64,000 nt of DNA from Frigidibacter sp. ROC022 (GCF_024723735.1 NZ_JANQDU010000001.1:310001-374000); one strand, 5' to 3'; positions 19,597-29,474 are shown, counted from the first letter of the stretch. A program made the numbers and translations. Notes: generated by a model not told the origin, from the letters alone.

Positions 19597-20613
19597 CTAT
19601 TCGCCGCAAATTCCCTGCAGGCTGACCCAGTCGCTATCCGCCAGAACGGGACGGCCCTCGCCGGGCGGCACCGGATCGGCTTCGATCAGCGGCAGCGTGG
19701 TCTCGCCGGTGATGTCCATCGCATAGGCGAAAGGTGTCGTCGGCACACCGGCGGCCTTGAAACGGGCCACCAGCTCGGCCGTTGGGGGCAGCACCAGCCC
19801 GCTCTTGACCAATGTCTCGGCATGGGCGGCCAGGGTTGCCTCGGACAGCGTGCCGGTCGCCAGGAGCCGCAGTGTGGCAAAGACCCCGGCCTGCTCCAGC
19901 AGCCTGCGCAAAGGGTCTTCGTCGCGGGCGGCCTGATCCTGCACCAGGACATGCCCGGCCACGACCGAGACATCCTCGTAATCCTCGACCAGCCCGCGGT
20001 TGAGCAGGATGAACCCGCCCGGCAGATGCTCGGACAGCGCCACCCCGGCCGGCAGGACGACCAGACGGCCCGAGGTGTCGGGCAGCAGCCGGGTGCGCAG
20101 GCGGTCCAGCGCCCTGCGCCCCAGCACGGTCTCGCAGGGGGAACCGGAGATCCGCCGGATATCGGTCAGCAGGGCCTTGCCCAGTTCGATCCGCTTGGCG
20201 GCCGGGACAACCGCGACCGCTTGCCGGACCAGCGCCCCGGGCAGCCAGAATACCGCCCCTGCCAGCAGGGCCAGGACGATGGCCCCGCGGATCAGATGCC
20301 GCAGGCGGCGCGGTTGGGCCCGGCGCCTGATCAGCGCCGTACGCACCTTCTCGATCGCCGAGATCATCATCTCGTCGTCCAGTTCCAGCACCTCGGTCAT
20401 GTCCGGCCCGGGGCCGAAACAGGCTGGCTCCTCGCCCGGGTTCAGCCGCTCGATTGCCGGCAGGGACCAGTGGCTGAGCGCTGTCATCTTGCTGTCGGAA
20501 ATGGTCAGCGTCGCCTCGCCCAGCGACACGATCACGTCACGGCGCTGATCCTGGGGCGAGGCATGCCAGATGCCAAATGTCTCGAGTCGCTGGTATTTCT
20601 TGAGGGCCGTCAT
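19597..20613 (-). CDS. membrane-anchored protein resembling a degenerate M48 peptidase
   Basis: A 338-residue protein. Residues 1-90 look like a small beta-rich cytoplasmic domain (TISDSKMTALSHWSLPAIERL). One membrane span lies at about 110-130, and the rest is predicted to be outside the cytoplasm. The segment LPGGFILLNRGLVEDYEDVSVVAGHVLVQD resembles the M48 peptidase pattern in which a glycine turn and a GLL helix precede HExxH. Here the metal motif is replaced by GHVLVQD, so metallopeptidase activity is unlikely. The start at 20613 is chosen because the upstream extension is Gln/Arg-rich shadow sequence. Function unknown; the M48 link is inference. Confidence 0.55.
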   Translation of the reverse strand: MTALKKYQRLETFGIWHASPQDQRRDVIVSLGEATLTISDSKMTALSHWSLPAIERLNPGEEPACFGPGPDMTEVLELDDEMMISAIEKVRTALIRRRAQPRRLRHLIRGAIVLALLAGAVFWLPGALVRQAVAVVPAAKRIELGKALLTDIRRISGSPCETVLGRRALDRLRTRLLPDTSGRLVVLPAGVALSEHLPGGFILLNRGLVEDYEDVSVVAGHVLVQDQAARDEDPLRRLLEQAGVFATLRLLATGTLSEATLAAHAETLVKSGLVLPPTAELVARFKAAGVPTTPFAYAMDITGETTLPLIEADPVPPGEGRPVLADSDWVSLQGICGE

Positions 20614-20742
20614 CCGGGCCGGCCATCCCTGCTCTTGTTCTCGTTGCCGAAACGATAGCACGCGGCAGTTCGCAGCAGCAAGGCGCGGCAGCGCGGCGAT
20701 TGCCGCGGCGACCGGGCGGGGCAGGGCGGAGGTTGCGGAAGA

Positions 20743-21927
20743 TCAGGCGGTGGCGGGGGCTCCGGCCTGCTCCTGCCGTGGGGCCAGCATCAGGATGGTG
20801 AAGCCCAGGACCGCCGCAATGCCCGATCCGGCCAGAACCCCGAGCCGCACCTGGTTCATCAGGTGCAGGTCCGAAAAGGACAGGCCGCCGATGAACAGCG
20901 ACATGGTAAAGCCGATCCCGGCCAGGCAGGCGACTCCGGCCATGTGGCTCCAGGTCGCGCCATGCGGCAGTTGGGCCATTCCAAGCCGGGTCAGCAGCCA
21001 GACCGTCCCCATGATCCCGGCGAACTTGCCCAGCAGCAGGCCGGCCGAGATCCCCAGCGGCAGCGGGGCTAGGACCTGGTCCAGCGTCAGCCCGGTCAGC
21101 ACGACCCCGGCATTGGCAAAGGCGAAGAGCGGCACGATCAGGAAGCCGACATAGGGAGTCAGCCCGTGTTCCAGCCGGTGCACGGGGGATTTTCCGAAAC
21201 GGTCGGTCATCGGCACTAGGAAGGCGGTGGCCACCCCTGCCAGCGTGGCGTGGACACCGCTCTTGAGGACCAGAACCCACATTACCGTGCCCAGCAGCAG
21301 CAGCGGCGCCACACGGTGAACGCCGTAGAGGTTCATCACCAGCATGACGGCCAGCGGCAGCAGCGCCAGCATCAGATAGGTGGTGTTGAGGTCGGCGGTG
21401 TAGAACAGCGCGATGATGATGATGGCGCCGAGGTCATCGAGGATCGCCAGGGTCAGCAGGAACACCTTCAGAGAGGCCGGCGCGCGGCTGCCCACAAGGG
21501 CAAGGATGCCCAGGGCAAAGGCGATGTCGGTGGCGGCGGGGATCGCCCAGCCGTCGATGGTTTCGGCATTGCCCCAGTTCACCAGCGTATAGACCAGCGC
21601 CGGCAGCGCCATGCCGCCCACCGCTGCGAGACCCGGCAACACCACGTCGCGCGGACGGCGCAGCTTGCCCTCCAGCATCTCGCGTTTCAGTTCCAGGCCG
21701 ATCAGGAAGAAGAAGATCGCCATCAGCCCGTCGTTGATCCAGAGGATCAGGGGTTTTTCAAGCCCGTGATCGTTGACGGTGATCGCCAGGACCGAGTCCA
21801 GGAATGTGGCATAGAGACCCTCGAACTGGGAGTTCGCGACCAGCAACGCTGCCAGCGCCGCCAGGATCAGAAGGACACCGCCGGCGGCTTCGTGGCGGAT
21901 CAGTCTGTCGATGAGTCGCAATGGCAT
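20743..21927 (-). CDS. nhaA: Na+/H+ antiporter NhaA
   Basis: A 394-residue inner-membrane sodium/proton antiporter of the NhaA family. About twelve membrane spans fill the protein. The two adjacent aspartates that carry ions are visible in AILDDLGAIIIIALFY near residue 155. The N-terminal sequence LIRHEAAGGVLL, NDGLMAIFFFLIGLELKRE near 65-83 and the late WSHMAGVACLAGIGFTMSLF are hallmarks. The ATG at 21927 sits five bases after GGGAG; a GTG two codons earlier is less suitable. The length is normal. It stands alone, divergent from the VOC-protein gene. Confidence 0.95.
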   Translation of the reverse strand: MPLRLIDRLIRHEAAGGVLLILAALAALLVANSQFEGLYATFLDSVLAITVNDHGLEKPLILWINDGLMAIFFFLIGLELKREMLEGKLRRPRDVVLPGLAAVGGMALPALVYTLVNWGNAETIDGWAIPAATDIAFALGILALVGSRAPASLKVFLLTLAILDDLGAIIIIALFYTADLNTTYLMLALLPLAVMLVMNLYGVHRVAPLLLLGTVMWVLVLKSGVHATLAGVATAFLVPMTDRFGKSPVHRLEHGLTPYVGFLIVPLFAFANAGVVLTGLTLDQVLAPLPLGISAGLLLGKFAGIMGTVWLLTRLGMAQLPHGATWSHMAGVACLAGIGFTMSLFIGGLSFSDLHLMNQVRLGVLAGSGIAAVLGFTILMLAPRQEQAGAPATA

Positions 21928-22015
21928 GGACACTCCCGGTTCTTGCGTGGTTCAAACCCAAATGTGTTCGCTGCGGCGCAGGTCAAGGCGCGACGGAAAA
22001 AACAAGGTGGCTGTG

Positions 22016-22612
22016 ATGAAACTGGATCATGTGGCAGTGGCGGCCGAAACGCTTCAGGCAGGGGTCGATTGGGTGGAATCGGTGCTGGGTGTGCCGGTCG
22101 GGCCGGGTGGGCAGCATGCAAGGATGGGAACCTGGAACCGACTCCTTTCACTGGGGCCGGACGAGTATCTGGAGGTGGTCGCGATCGATCCCGAAGCGCC
22201 GCCGCCCGGGCGGGCGCGTTGGTTCGGGCTTGACGATTTCTCGGGCCCGCCGCGTCTGGTGGCCTGGATTGTCGCCAGTGACGACCTCGTGGCCGAGGCG
22301 CTGCCCGGCGCGGGCGAGGTGTTGGACATGGAGCGCGGCGCCTATCGTTGGCAGATGGCAGTGCCCGGGGACGGGCGGCTGGGCTTTGACGGGCTCCAGC
22401 CGGCGCAGATTTCCTGGAAGGGGCCGCATCCGGCCCCGGCACTGGAGGATCGCGGCTGCCGGCTGACACGGCTCGACCTGCGGCATCCGCGGGCCGGGGA
22501 CCTGGCCGAGATGCTGTCGCCGATGGCCGATCCGCGGCTGGTGGTCGGTGCCGGCGCTCCGGCAATGCAGGTGGAAATCCGGACGCCCTCGGGGCTGCGG
22601 GTGCTGGGATGA
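22016..22612 (+). CDS. VOC-superfamily glyoxalase-like protein
   Basis: A 198-residue protein of the vicinal oxygen chelate type with a glyoxalase-like (PF13468-type) arrangement. The N-terminus LDHVAVAAETLQAGVDWVESVLGV is a typical VOC opening, with a possible metal His at residue 5. Residues 40-75 hold RLLSLGPDEYLEVVAIDPEA, another family hallmark. Its chemistry is unknown; relatives are often annotated only as glyoxalase-like. AAGGTGG precedes the ATG. The stop overlaps the start of the acetyltransferase gene by four bases, so the two are co-translated. Confidence 0.78.
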   Translation: MKLDHVAVAAETLQAGVDWVESVLGVPVGPGGQHARMGTWNRLLSLGPDEYLEVVAIDPEAPPPGRARWFGLDDFSGPPRLVAWIVASDDLVAEALPGAGEVLDMERGAYRWQMAVPGDGRLGFDGLQPAQISWKGPHPAPALEDRGCRLTRLDLRHPRAGDLAEMLSPMADPRLVVGAGAPAMQVEIRTPSGLRVLG

Positions 22613-23094
22613 TCCGCCCGGCCCGGGCCGAGGATGTCCCGGCGCTGCTGGCGCTCTGGAACCCGGTGATCCGCGACACGATCGTGACGTTCTCTTCGGA
22701 GGAGAAGACTGCGGACAGCCTGTCGGCCATGATCGCGGCGCGACACGCGGCGGGGCGCGCGTTCTTCGTGGCCGAGGTGGACGGCGTGGCCCAGGGGCTG
22801 GCGACCTACGACCAGTTTCGCGGCGGCAATGGCTATGCCCATGCGATGGAGCATACCGTGATCCTGGCCGACGCCGCGCGCGGCCGGGGGCTGGGCCGGG
22901 CGCTGGTGGCGGCGGTCGAGGACCATGCCCGCGCGGCGGGACATCATGCGATGATGGCCGGGGTCTCGGCCGAGAATGCGGCGGGTGTCGCCTTTCACGG
23001 CCGGCTCGGCTATCGCGAGGTCGGACGGTTGCCCGAGGTCGGCCGGAAGTTTGGCCGCTGGCTGGACCTGGTGCTGATGCAGAAACTGCTCTGA
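22609..23094 (+). CDS. GNAT N-acetyltransferase, phosphinothricin acetyltransferase-like
   Basis: A 161-residue acetyl-CoA-dependent N-acetyltransferase. The acetyl-CoA loop RGRGLGRALV is at residues 91-100. The opening IRPARAEDVPALLALWNPVI, the TFSSEEK segment and the GVSAENAAGVAFHGRLGYREVG end place it in the Pat/Bar-like branch, which acetylates phosphinothricin, methionine sulfoximine or related amino acids. Its natural substrate here is unknown. It starts inside the stop of the VOC gene (ATGA). Confidence 0.87.
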   Translation: MIRPARAEDVPALLALWNPVIRDTIVTFSSEEKTADSLSAMIAARHAAGRAFFVAEVDGVAQGLATYDQFRGGNGYAHAMEHTVILADAARGRGLGRALVAAVEDHARAAGHHAMMAGVSAENAAGVAFHGRLGYREVGRLPEVGRKFGRWLDLVLMQKLL

Positions 23095-23202
23095 CACGGC
23101 GACCGCCCCGGCCGGAACCGCCGGGCCCGGCTTATGCCGCAATGCGGAAATCCGGTGCCGCGCGGTGCTGACAGTGCCGGCCCGCTCGCCTAAGGTTGCG
23201 CC

Positions 23203-23886
23203 ATGTCGATCTGGACCCGCATAGGCGAGGCGCTGCAGGCGCTCAGACAGGGAGAACCGCTCTCGGCGGTCTTCGACCGTCTCAGGACGCCGCCCGAGCG
23301 GTCGGTGGCCTTCACCATCGCGGTGATCGCCCTTGGCGCCAAGATGGCCAAGGCCGACGGGACGGTGACCCGGAACGAGGTGACGGCCTTCCGCGAGGTG
23401 TTCCTGATCCCGCCCGAGGACGAGGCGGCGGCGGCGCGGGTGTTCAACATGGCGCGCCAGGATTCGGCCGGGTTCGAGGTCTATGCCCGGCGGATCGCGC
23501 GGATGTTCCGGGCCGAACCCGGGGTGCTGGGCGAATTGCTGGACGGGTTGTTTCACATCGCGGTGGCGGACGGCGATTATCACCCGGCCGAGGACGATTT
23601 CCTGGCCCGGGTGGCGACGATCTTCGGGCTTCAGGGGCGGCCCTTCCACCGGATTCGCGCCCGTTTCGTGCCCGAGGCCGAGGCCGACCCCTATGACGTG
23701 CTGGGGGTGACGCCCGATTCCAGTCTGGACCGCATCCGCGACGAATGGCGCCGCCAGGTGCGCGACAGTCATCCCGATCGGCTGGTCGGGCAGGGGGTGC
23801 CCGAGGAGGCGCTGAAACTGGCCGAGAAGCGTCTGATCGCGGTCAACAACGCCTGGGAAAAGATCCAGGCCGAGCGGGCGGCATAG
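23203..23886 (+). CDS. TerB/DnaJ-domain co-chaperone (DjlA-like)
   Basis: A 227-residue cytoplasmic protein with a TerB-like helical domain at about 30-140, with repeated acidic ADGTVT and ADGDYHPAEDDF segments as in tellurite-resistance TerB. A C-terminal J domain at about 163-225 carries HPD near residue 190 (SHPDRL), needed to stimulate DnaK. This domain order is that of DjlA without the N-terminal membrane span. Function is therefore likely as a specialised DnaK partner. The next gene follows after seven bases, suggesting co-transcription. Confidence 0.83.
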   Translation: MSIWTRIGEALQALRQGEPLSAVFDRLRTPPERSVAFTIAVIALGAKMAKADGTVTRNEVTAFREVFLIPPEDEAAAARVFNMARQDSAGFEVYARRIARMFRAEPGVLGELLDGLFHIAVADGDYHPAEDDFLARVATIFGLQGRPFHRIRARFVPEAEADPYDVLGVTPDSSLDRIRDEWRRQVRDSHPDRLVGQGVPEEALKLAEKRLIAVNNAWEKIQAERAA

Positions 23887-23893
23887 ACGGCGA

Positions 23894-24991
23894 ATGCGGA
23901 TCGCGACCTACAATGTCGAGTGGTTCAATGCGCTCTTCGATGACGAGGATCTGCTGGGCTGGGACCGGCGCTGGTCGGGCCGCCGCGACATCCGCCGCGA
24001 GGATCAGCTTGCCGCCCTGGGGCTGGTCTTCGGCAGTCTGAATGCCGATGCGGTCTTCGTCGTCGAGGCACCGGACACCACCCAGAAACGCAGCACCACC
24101 CGGGCGCTGGAGGCCTTTGCCGCGCATTTCGGCCTGCGCGCCAGCAAGGCGATCACCGGCTTTCCGAACGACACCCAGCAGGAACTGGCACTGCTCTACG
24201 ACCCTCGGGTGATCGCGGCCGTGCATGACCCGCGCGGCGGCGGCAGCGGCGTGCTTGGCGAAGGGGAAGTGCCGAAGTTCGACCGGACCCTGCGCATCGA
24301 TCTGGACGGCGACGGGGTGGCCCGGCCGGTCAGCTTCTCGAAACCGCCGCTGGAACTGGCGCTGGAACTGCGCGGCAGCGGGCCGGACGGGGGCGGAACC
24401 CGGATGGTCCGGATGATCGGCGTGCACATCAAGTCGAAGGCCCCGAACGGCGCCCGCGGCAAGAGCGAGATACTGCGGATGGCGGTCGAGAACCGCAAGA
24501 AGCAGCTGGCGCAATGCCTCTGGCTGCGGGCCCGGGTGGTCGAGGACATGAAGGCCGGCGACGACGTGATCGTGCTGGGCGATTTCAACGACGGTCCGGG
24601 GCTGGACGAATACGAGCATCTCTTCGGTCGCTCCGGGGTCGAGGTGGTCCTGGGCGAGCAGGGGCCGCTGCATCTCTATGACCCGCACGCCCGGCTGGCC
24701 CTGGCGCAGAAGGTGGGGATCATCCCGGCGACGGCGCGGTTCCTGATCCCCGACGATGCCGAAGGCCTGGGCGACAGCATGACCGAGGATGGCCCCGAGG
24801 GCAGCGGGCGGCGCTGGCTGTCGGCGCTGCTCGACTACATCATGATTTCCCCCGCCCTGCGCGAGTGCCATCCGAAATGGCGGATTTGGCACCCGTTCGA
24901 CGATGCCGACTGCTATCACGACCTGGCGCTGCGCGACGCCTTGCTGACCGCCTCGGATCACTTCCCGGTCACGCTGGATTTTTCGCCCTGA
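23894..24991 (+). CDS. endonuclease/exonuclease/phosphatase-family protein
   Basis: A 365-residue metal-dependent hydrolase of the EEP superfamily. The catalytic motifs are TYNVEWFN at residues 4-11, VLGDFNDGPG near 233, and SDHFPVTLDF at the C-terminus, which supplies the final Asp-His pair. A Glu typical of motif two appears in VVEAPDT near 57. The substrate could be nucleic acid or a phosphodiester lipid. No signal peptide is evident. The gene closely follows the TerB/DnaJ gene and precedes a small secreted-protein gene on the same strand. Confidence 0.8.
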   Translation: MRIATYNVEWFNALFDDEDLLGWDRRWSGRRDIRREDQLAALGLVFGSLNADAVFVVEAPDTTQKRSTTRALEAFAAHFGLRASKAITGFPNDTQQELALLYDPRVIAAVHDPRGGGSGVLGEGEVPKFDRTLRIDLDGDGVARPVSFSKPPLELALELRGSGPDGGGTRMVRMIGVHIKSKAPNGARGKSEILRMAVENRKKQLAQCLWLRARVVEDMKAGDDVIVLGDFNDGPGLDEYEHLFGRSGVEVVLGEQGPLHLYDPHARLALAQKVGIIPATARFLIPDDAEGLGDSMTEDGPEGSGRRWLSALLDYIMISPALRECHPKWRIWHPFDDADCYHDLALRDALLTASDHFPVTLDFSP

Positions 24992-25028
24992 GCTATCGCC
25001 GGGACGCGGATCGTGCTAGACAGGGACC

Positions 25029-25346
25029 ATGTCGAGTCCGTTCCGCCTGACACTGCCGATTGCCCTTGCCGCCGCGCTGGCCGCGCCCGTGGCCCATGCC
25101 GATGGCGACGCGGATGAGGGGCTGGACCTGATGCAGGAAGGTGCCAAGATGATCTTCCGGCACATGATGCGCGACATGGGGCCGCAAATCTCGCAGATGG
25201 AGAGCCTTGCGCGGATTCTGGGCGATTGGGAGCAATACGAGATGCCCGAGGTGCTGCCCAATGGCGATATCCTGATCCGGCGCAAGCCGCCGGGCGTGCC
25301 GCCGGGGCTGCAGGGTCCGCCGGGCGAGGGCGAGATCGACCTCTAG
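25029..25346 (+). CDS. small secreted protein, unknown function
   Basis: A 105-residue protein with a signal peptide (about 1-24, ending AHA). It has an acidic patch, a Met-rich helix (DLMQEGAKMIFRHMMRDMGPQ) and a Pro/Gly-rich end. Similar short proteins in Rhodobacterales have been annotated as AAA+ ATPase, which the sequence does not support: there is no Walker motif. It ends nine bases before the stop of the convergent ppx gene. Confidence 0.65.
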   Translation: MSSPFRLTLPIALAAALAAPVAHADGDADEGLDLMQEGAKMIFRHMMRDMGPQISQMESLARILGDWEQYEMPEVLPNGDILIRRKPPGVPPGLQGPPGEGEIDL

Positions 25347-25355
25347 CCGCCCGGC

Positions 25356-26897
25356 TCAGACATCGACCACGCTGACCGTCGCGCCCAGCGACGAGGCCAG
25401 CGACGCCAGCCGCGACGAGGCGACTTCACCGAACAGGCCGCGCCCCTTGGTGTTCAGCGCCAGTTGCAGAACCTTCTTGCGCGGAAACAGCTTGAGCTTG
25501 CCGGCCGACAGCGGGTCGTCGATGGCGAACATCGCGCCGAAGCGGATCGCCTTGCCCAGTCTCTCGGCCGATTTGATCTCTGCCTCGTCGAGCAGTCCGA
25601 ACAGCGCCGAATGCCGCGAACCGGCGCGCGAGTTCTTGTAGCGATGCATCAATGCCAGCCCCAGAAATATCCGTTCCTGATGGGTCAGGCCGCCGAGGTT
25701 GGCGCGGGTGGCATTCTCGAAACAGACCTCGTGCCGGAAATCCGGATGCGCCCGCCACGAGACGTCGTGCAGCAGGCAGGCCGCCTTCATCAGCCGGATG
25801 TGTCGCTTGTCGAAGCCGGGAAAGACCGGCAGCAGGAATTCATAGAGCGCCCGGCCGAAGCCCGGCATCCGGGCGTCCTTGACCTCGGCAAATCGGCAGG
25901 CCTCGATCAGCGGGTCGCGGCGGCGCAGCCGGGCAGGCATCTGCTGGTAGAGCATGCCTTCGCGAATCCCGTAGGAGGAGACCGCGATCTCGCGCGGCTT
26001 GAAGGTGCGGAGCAGTTGCAGAAGCACCTCCGAGGCCAGCGGCACCAGCGATAGCCGGGCCATCGAGGTCGAGGTGGCATTGCCCAGCTTGGCCATGTCG
26101 GCCTTGGCGATATAGGCGACGGTGGCCTTCGCATCTGCCGGGCTCATCCGGTATTCATGCAGCACCGTAAGCGGATAGGACCGGCGCAGCATGTCGATCC
26201 GGGCAATGGCGCGCCAGGAGCCGCCGACCAGGAATATCCGCTTGTTGTCGCGGCCCATCCTGGCGGCAAGATCCTGCATGACATCGGCGATGTAGCCGCG
26301 CAGGGCCTTCTTTGAGCCCTTGAACCCCTGCAGTTTCAGCGGCCCCAGGGGCGAGGACAGCCGACGCCCGACCGCGCCGTCATGCACCTCGGCCAGTTCC
26401 ATGGACGAACCGCCGATGTCGCAGACCAGCCCGTCGGCCTCGGGCCAGCCCAGAAGCACGCCCTGGGCCGACAGCCGCGCCTCTTCCTCGCCGTCGATGA
26501 CATAGAGCGCCAGGCCCGTCTCGCGCAGCACCGTCTCGCGGAATTCGGGCCCGTCGGCGGCGTCGCGCACTGCGGCGGTGGCCACCGCGGTCAGCGGCGC
26601 AATGCCCATGCCCTCGGCGAGGATCTGGAACCGGCGCAGGGCATCTATGGTGCGGGCCTTGCCCTCGGGGTTGAGCCGCCCGGTCTCGGCCAGCCCGGCG
26701 CCCAGGCCGCAGAGAATCTTCTCGTTGTAGAAATAGGCGGGCGAGCGGGCGGCGCCGTCGAAGACCACCAGCCGGACCGAGTTCGACCCGACATCCACCA
26801 CACCGATCCGGGACAGCGCCCGGGCCTGCGGATCGGCAAAGAGCGGGCGTCCGAAGGGGCCCCAGTCTTCGGCTGTCTGGTCGCTTTGTCCGTCCAT
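25356..26897 (-). CDS. ppx: exopolyphosphatase, Ppx/GppA family
   Basis: A 513-residue ASKHA-fold phosphatase that removes terminal phosphate from polyphosphate, or from pppGpp in relatives. The first nucleotide-binding motif is VVDVGSNSVRLVVFDG near residues 32-47. The second, CDIGGSSMEL near 157, is typical of Ppx/GppA. The extended C-terminal half (about 330-513) matches the HD-like helical region found in longer Ppx enzymes, with HDVSWRAHPDFRHE. The start at 26897 follows GGGAGAG at the correct distance. It lies in the same orientation as ppk1, so synthesis and breakdown of polyphosphate are encoded side by side. Confidence 0.9.
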   Translation of the reverse strand: MDGQSDQTAEDWGPFGRPLFADPQARALSRIGVVDVGSNSVRLVVFDGAARSPAYFYNEKILCGLGAGLAETGRLNPEGKARTIDALRRFQILAEGMGIAPLTAVATAAVRDAADGPEFRETVLRETGLALYVIDGEEEARLSAQGVLLGWPEADGLVCDIGGSSMELAEVHDGAVGRRLSSPLGPLKLQGFKGSKKALRGYIADVMQDLAARMGRDNKRIFLVGGSWRAIARIDMLRRSYPLTVLHEYRMSPADAKATVAYIAKADMAKLGNATSTSMARLSLVPLASEVLLQLLRTFKPREIAVSSYGIREGMLYQQMPARLRRRDPLIEACRFAEVKDARMPGFGRALYEFLLPVFPGFDKRHIRLMKAACLLHDVSWRAHPDFRHEVCFENATRANLGGLTHQERIFLGLALMHRYKNSRAGSRHSALFGLLDEAEIKSAERLGKAIRFGAMFAIDDPLSAGKLKLFPRKKVLQLALNTKGRGLFGEVASSRLASLASSLGATVSVVDV

Positions 26898-27012
26898 TGG
26901 CGACTCTCCCGGGTCCCGCTGCACCCTGCCAAGTGCCGCGCCCGGGGTCAATGCGACCTCCGGTCCCGATACGGCTTCCGGAGCGTCAGTTGCGGTGCTG
27001 CCGCCGACCCGC

Positions 27013-27178
27013 CTAGCCGACCATGGCCAGGGTGATCGCCGGGACCAGGGCCGCGGCGAAAATCCCTATGGACCATATGGTTACGCGCCAGGAGCCGATC
27101 AGCCGCGCCAGCGCGAAGGGGCCGATCACCCAATAGGCGAGCGCGGTCCAGAAGCCGGGGAAATACTGCCCCAGCCAC
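27013..27178 (-). pseudogene. truncated-looking small membrane-protein ORF with no start codon
   Basis: An open frame on the minus strand ending at 27013 encodes about 55 residues with two clear membrane spans (FWTALAYWVIGPFALARLI and IWSIGIFAAALVPAITLAM) and a strong G/C third-position bias, so it reads as real coding sequence. There is no ATG, GTG or TTG in frame before the first span; the frame runs back into ppk1 without one. It could be the 3' remnant of a deleted gene, a gene with a CTG start near 27177, or the result of a sequence error. It sits in the 342-base gap between ppx and ppk1; I see nothing else convincing there. Confidence 0.4.
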
Positions 27179-27239
27179 AGCGGTCGCCGCCCTGGGGCCC
27201 GGGATTCAGCGCTATATCGACGCGGGCTGAGGGCCGGGC

Positions 27240-29474
27240 TCAGTCCTTGGCGTGGGTCAGTTCCGGCACGTCGCTGGCGCCGGCCGATCCGCGGCCCGAC
27301 AGCGACGGGTTCTCCATGAAGAACCGGTGGCAGGAGAACTGGAACTCGCCGGGCTTGGCCTTGTGCCGGTGATAGCGCCCGTCCGGCGCCAGAATCCAGC
27401 TCTGCGCCTCGTCGGCCATGTTGGCGGCCATGATCTGGCTGACGATCTGCGCCTTGACGGTCGCGTTGGTGATCTGCACCAGGGTCTCGATCCGGCCGTC
27501 GAGGTTGCGGCCCATCCAGTCGGCCGAAGAGATGTAGACCAGGGCCTTGCGTGAGGGCAGGCCGTGGCCGTCGCCGAAACAGACGATCCGCGAGTGTTCC
27601 AGGAACCGGCCGACGATGGACTTGACCCGGATGTTCTCGCTGAGCCCGGCGATGCCCGGCCGCAGCCCGCAGATGCCCCGGATCACCAGGCTGATCTTCA
27701 CCCCGGCCTGGCTGGCGGCATAGAGCGCGTCGATGACCTCCGGATCGACCAGGCTGTTCATCTTGGCCCAGATTTCCGCCGGGCGTCCGGCGCGGGCGTG
27801 ATCGGCCTCGGCGGCGATCTTCTCCAGCAGCCGCGGCTTCAGGGTCAGCGGCGCGATGGCCAGGTTTTCCAGCGCCTCGGGCTGGGCATAGCCGGAGAGG
27901 TAATTGAACACCTTGGTGGCATCGCGGCCCAGGGCCGGGTCGCAGGTGAAGAAGGACAGATCGGTATAGATCCGCGCCGTGATCGGGTGATAGTTGCCGG
28001 TGCCGTAATGGGTATAGGTCACCAGCTTCTTGCCCTCGCGCCGGACCACGGTGCTGATCTTGGCGTGAGTCTTGTAGTTGATGAACCCGTAGACGACATG
28101 CGCCCCGGCCCGCTCCAGCCGCCGCGACTGGCGGATGTTGGCGGCCTCGTCGAACCGGGCCTTCAACTCGACCAGCGCGGTCACGGACTTGCCCGCCTCG
28201 GCGGCCTCGCAAAGCGCCTCGACGATCGGGCTGTCGCGCGAGGTGCGATAGAGTGTCTGCTTTATCGCCAGCACGTTCGGGTCCGCCGCCGCCTGCTTCA
28301 GGAAGCGGATCACCATGTCGAAGGTCTCGTAGGGGTGATGCAGCAGCATGTCCTTCTGGCTGATCGCCGCGAACATGTCGCCGCCGTGATCGCTGACCCG
28401 TTCCGGCACCCGCGGCTTGAACGGCGGCCAGAGCAGGTCGGCACGTTCGTCCAGCACCAGTTCCTTCAGTGACGACAGCCCGATCAGCCCGTGGACATCG
28501 ACCACCTCGTCGGGCGTGACATCCAGCTCTTCCATGATCATCCGGCGCAGCTTCTCCGGCGCGTCGCTGGAAATCTTCAGCCGCACCACCTCGCCGCGCC
28601 GCCGCCGTTTCAGCGCGGTCTCGAATTCGCGGACCAGATCCTCGGCTTCCTCCTCGACCTCCAGATCGCTGTCGCGCAGCACCCGGAAGGTGCAGGAGCC
28701 GGTCGCCCGATAGCCCGGAAACAGGCTGTCGAGATGCAGCAGCAGCAGTTCCTCGAGCGGCAGAAACCGGGTCTTGGTGCCGCGCGTCGGCAGGCGCAGG
28801 AAACGGTCGATCTGTGCCGGGATCGGCAGCAGCGCATGCAGTCGCCGGCCGTCCTTGGACCGATCGAGCTGCAGTGCCAGAGAAAAGCCGGCATTCGGGA
28901 TGAAGGGGAAGGGATGCGCCGGGTCGATCGCCAGCGGCGAGAGCACCGGGAAGACCTGGGTCAGGAACTGCTCGGCCAGATAGGCCCGGTCCGATTTGGT
29001 CAGCTTGGCCCGGGTCATCAGGACGATGCCCTGCCCCTCCAGCGCGCGGCGCAGGGTGCTCCAGACCTTCTGTTGCCGGTGCAGCAGATTGCGGGCGTCG
29101 GCGTGGATGCGGACCAGCTGCTCGGCCGGGGTCAGCCCGTCGGCGGCCGGGGTTGTGTTGCCGGCATGGGCCAGTTCGCGCAGCCCGGCGACGCGGACGG
29201 TATAGAACTCGTCCAGGTTGGTGGCCGAGATCGACAGGAAGCGCAGCCGCTCCAGCAGCGGCACGCGCGGGTTCTCGGCCTCTTCCAGCACCCGCCAGTT
29301 GAAGTCCAGCCAGCTGAGCTCGCGATTGAAGAACCGGGCCGGGGCGGACAGATCGAAATCGGGCGCGACCGGGGGGGGATAGGGCGCGTGCAGGAAATCG
29401 GCCATGCCCGAGGCCGGCACCCTGTCGGGCTTGGCGGCGGGCTTTGTCTCTGAGGGGCGGTCAGCGGCGTTCAT
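27240..29474 (-). CDS. ppk1: polyphosphate kinase 1
   Basis: A 744-residue enzyme that reversibly makes inorganic polyphosphate from ATP. The N-terminal domain ([17 protein letters not shown] near 48-65) and SATNLDEFY near 87 are family hallmarks. The two phospholipase-D-like C-terminal domains contain HYGTGNYH near residue 489, where the phosphorylated His lies. The second His of the pair is visible in [12 protein letters not shown] near 624. The length is normal (about 690-750). It is between ppx and the Hda-like gene, all leftward; the gap of 51 bases to the Hda-like gene allows co-transcription. Confidence 0.95.
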   Translation of the reverse strand: MNAADRPSETKPAAKPDRVPASGMADFLHAPYPPPVAPDFDLSAPARFFNRELSWLDFNWRVLEEAENPRVPLLERLRFLSISATNLDEFYTVRVAGLRELAHAGNTTPAADGLTPAEQLVRIHADARNLLHRQQKVWSTLRRALEGQGIVLMTRAKLTKSDRAYLAEQFLTQVFPVLSPLAIDPAHPFPFIPNAGFSLALQLDRSKDGRRLHALLPIPAQIDRFLRLPTRGTKTRFLPLEELLLLHLDSLFPGYRATGSCTFRVLRDSDLEVEEEAEDLVREFETALKRRRRGEVVRLKISSDAPEKLRRMIMEELDVTPDEVVDVHGLIGLSSLKELVLDERADLLWPPFKPRVPERVSDHGGDMFAAISQKDMLLHHPYETFDMVIRFLKQAAADPNVLAIKQTLYRTSRDSPIVEALCEAAEAGKSVTALVELKARFDEAANIRQSRRLERAGAHVVYGFINYKTHAKISTVVRREGKKLVTYTHYGTGNYHPITARIYTDLSFFTCDPALGRDATKVFNYLSGYAQPEALENLAIAPLTLKPRLLEKIAAEADHARAGRPAEIWAKMNSLVDPEVIDALYAASQAGVKISLVIRGICGLRPGIAGLSENIRVKSIVGRFLEHSRIVCFGDGHGLPSRKALVYISSADWMGRNLDGRIETLVQITNATVKAQIVSQIMAANMADEAQSWILAPDGRYHRHKAKPGEFQFSCHRFFMENPSLSGRGSAGASDVPELTHAKD

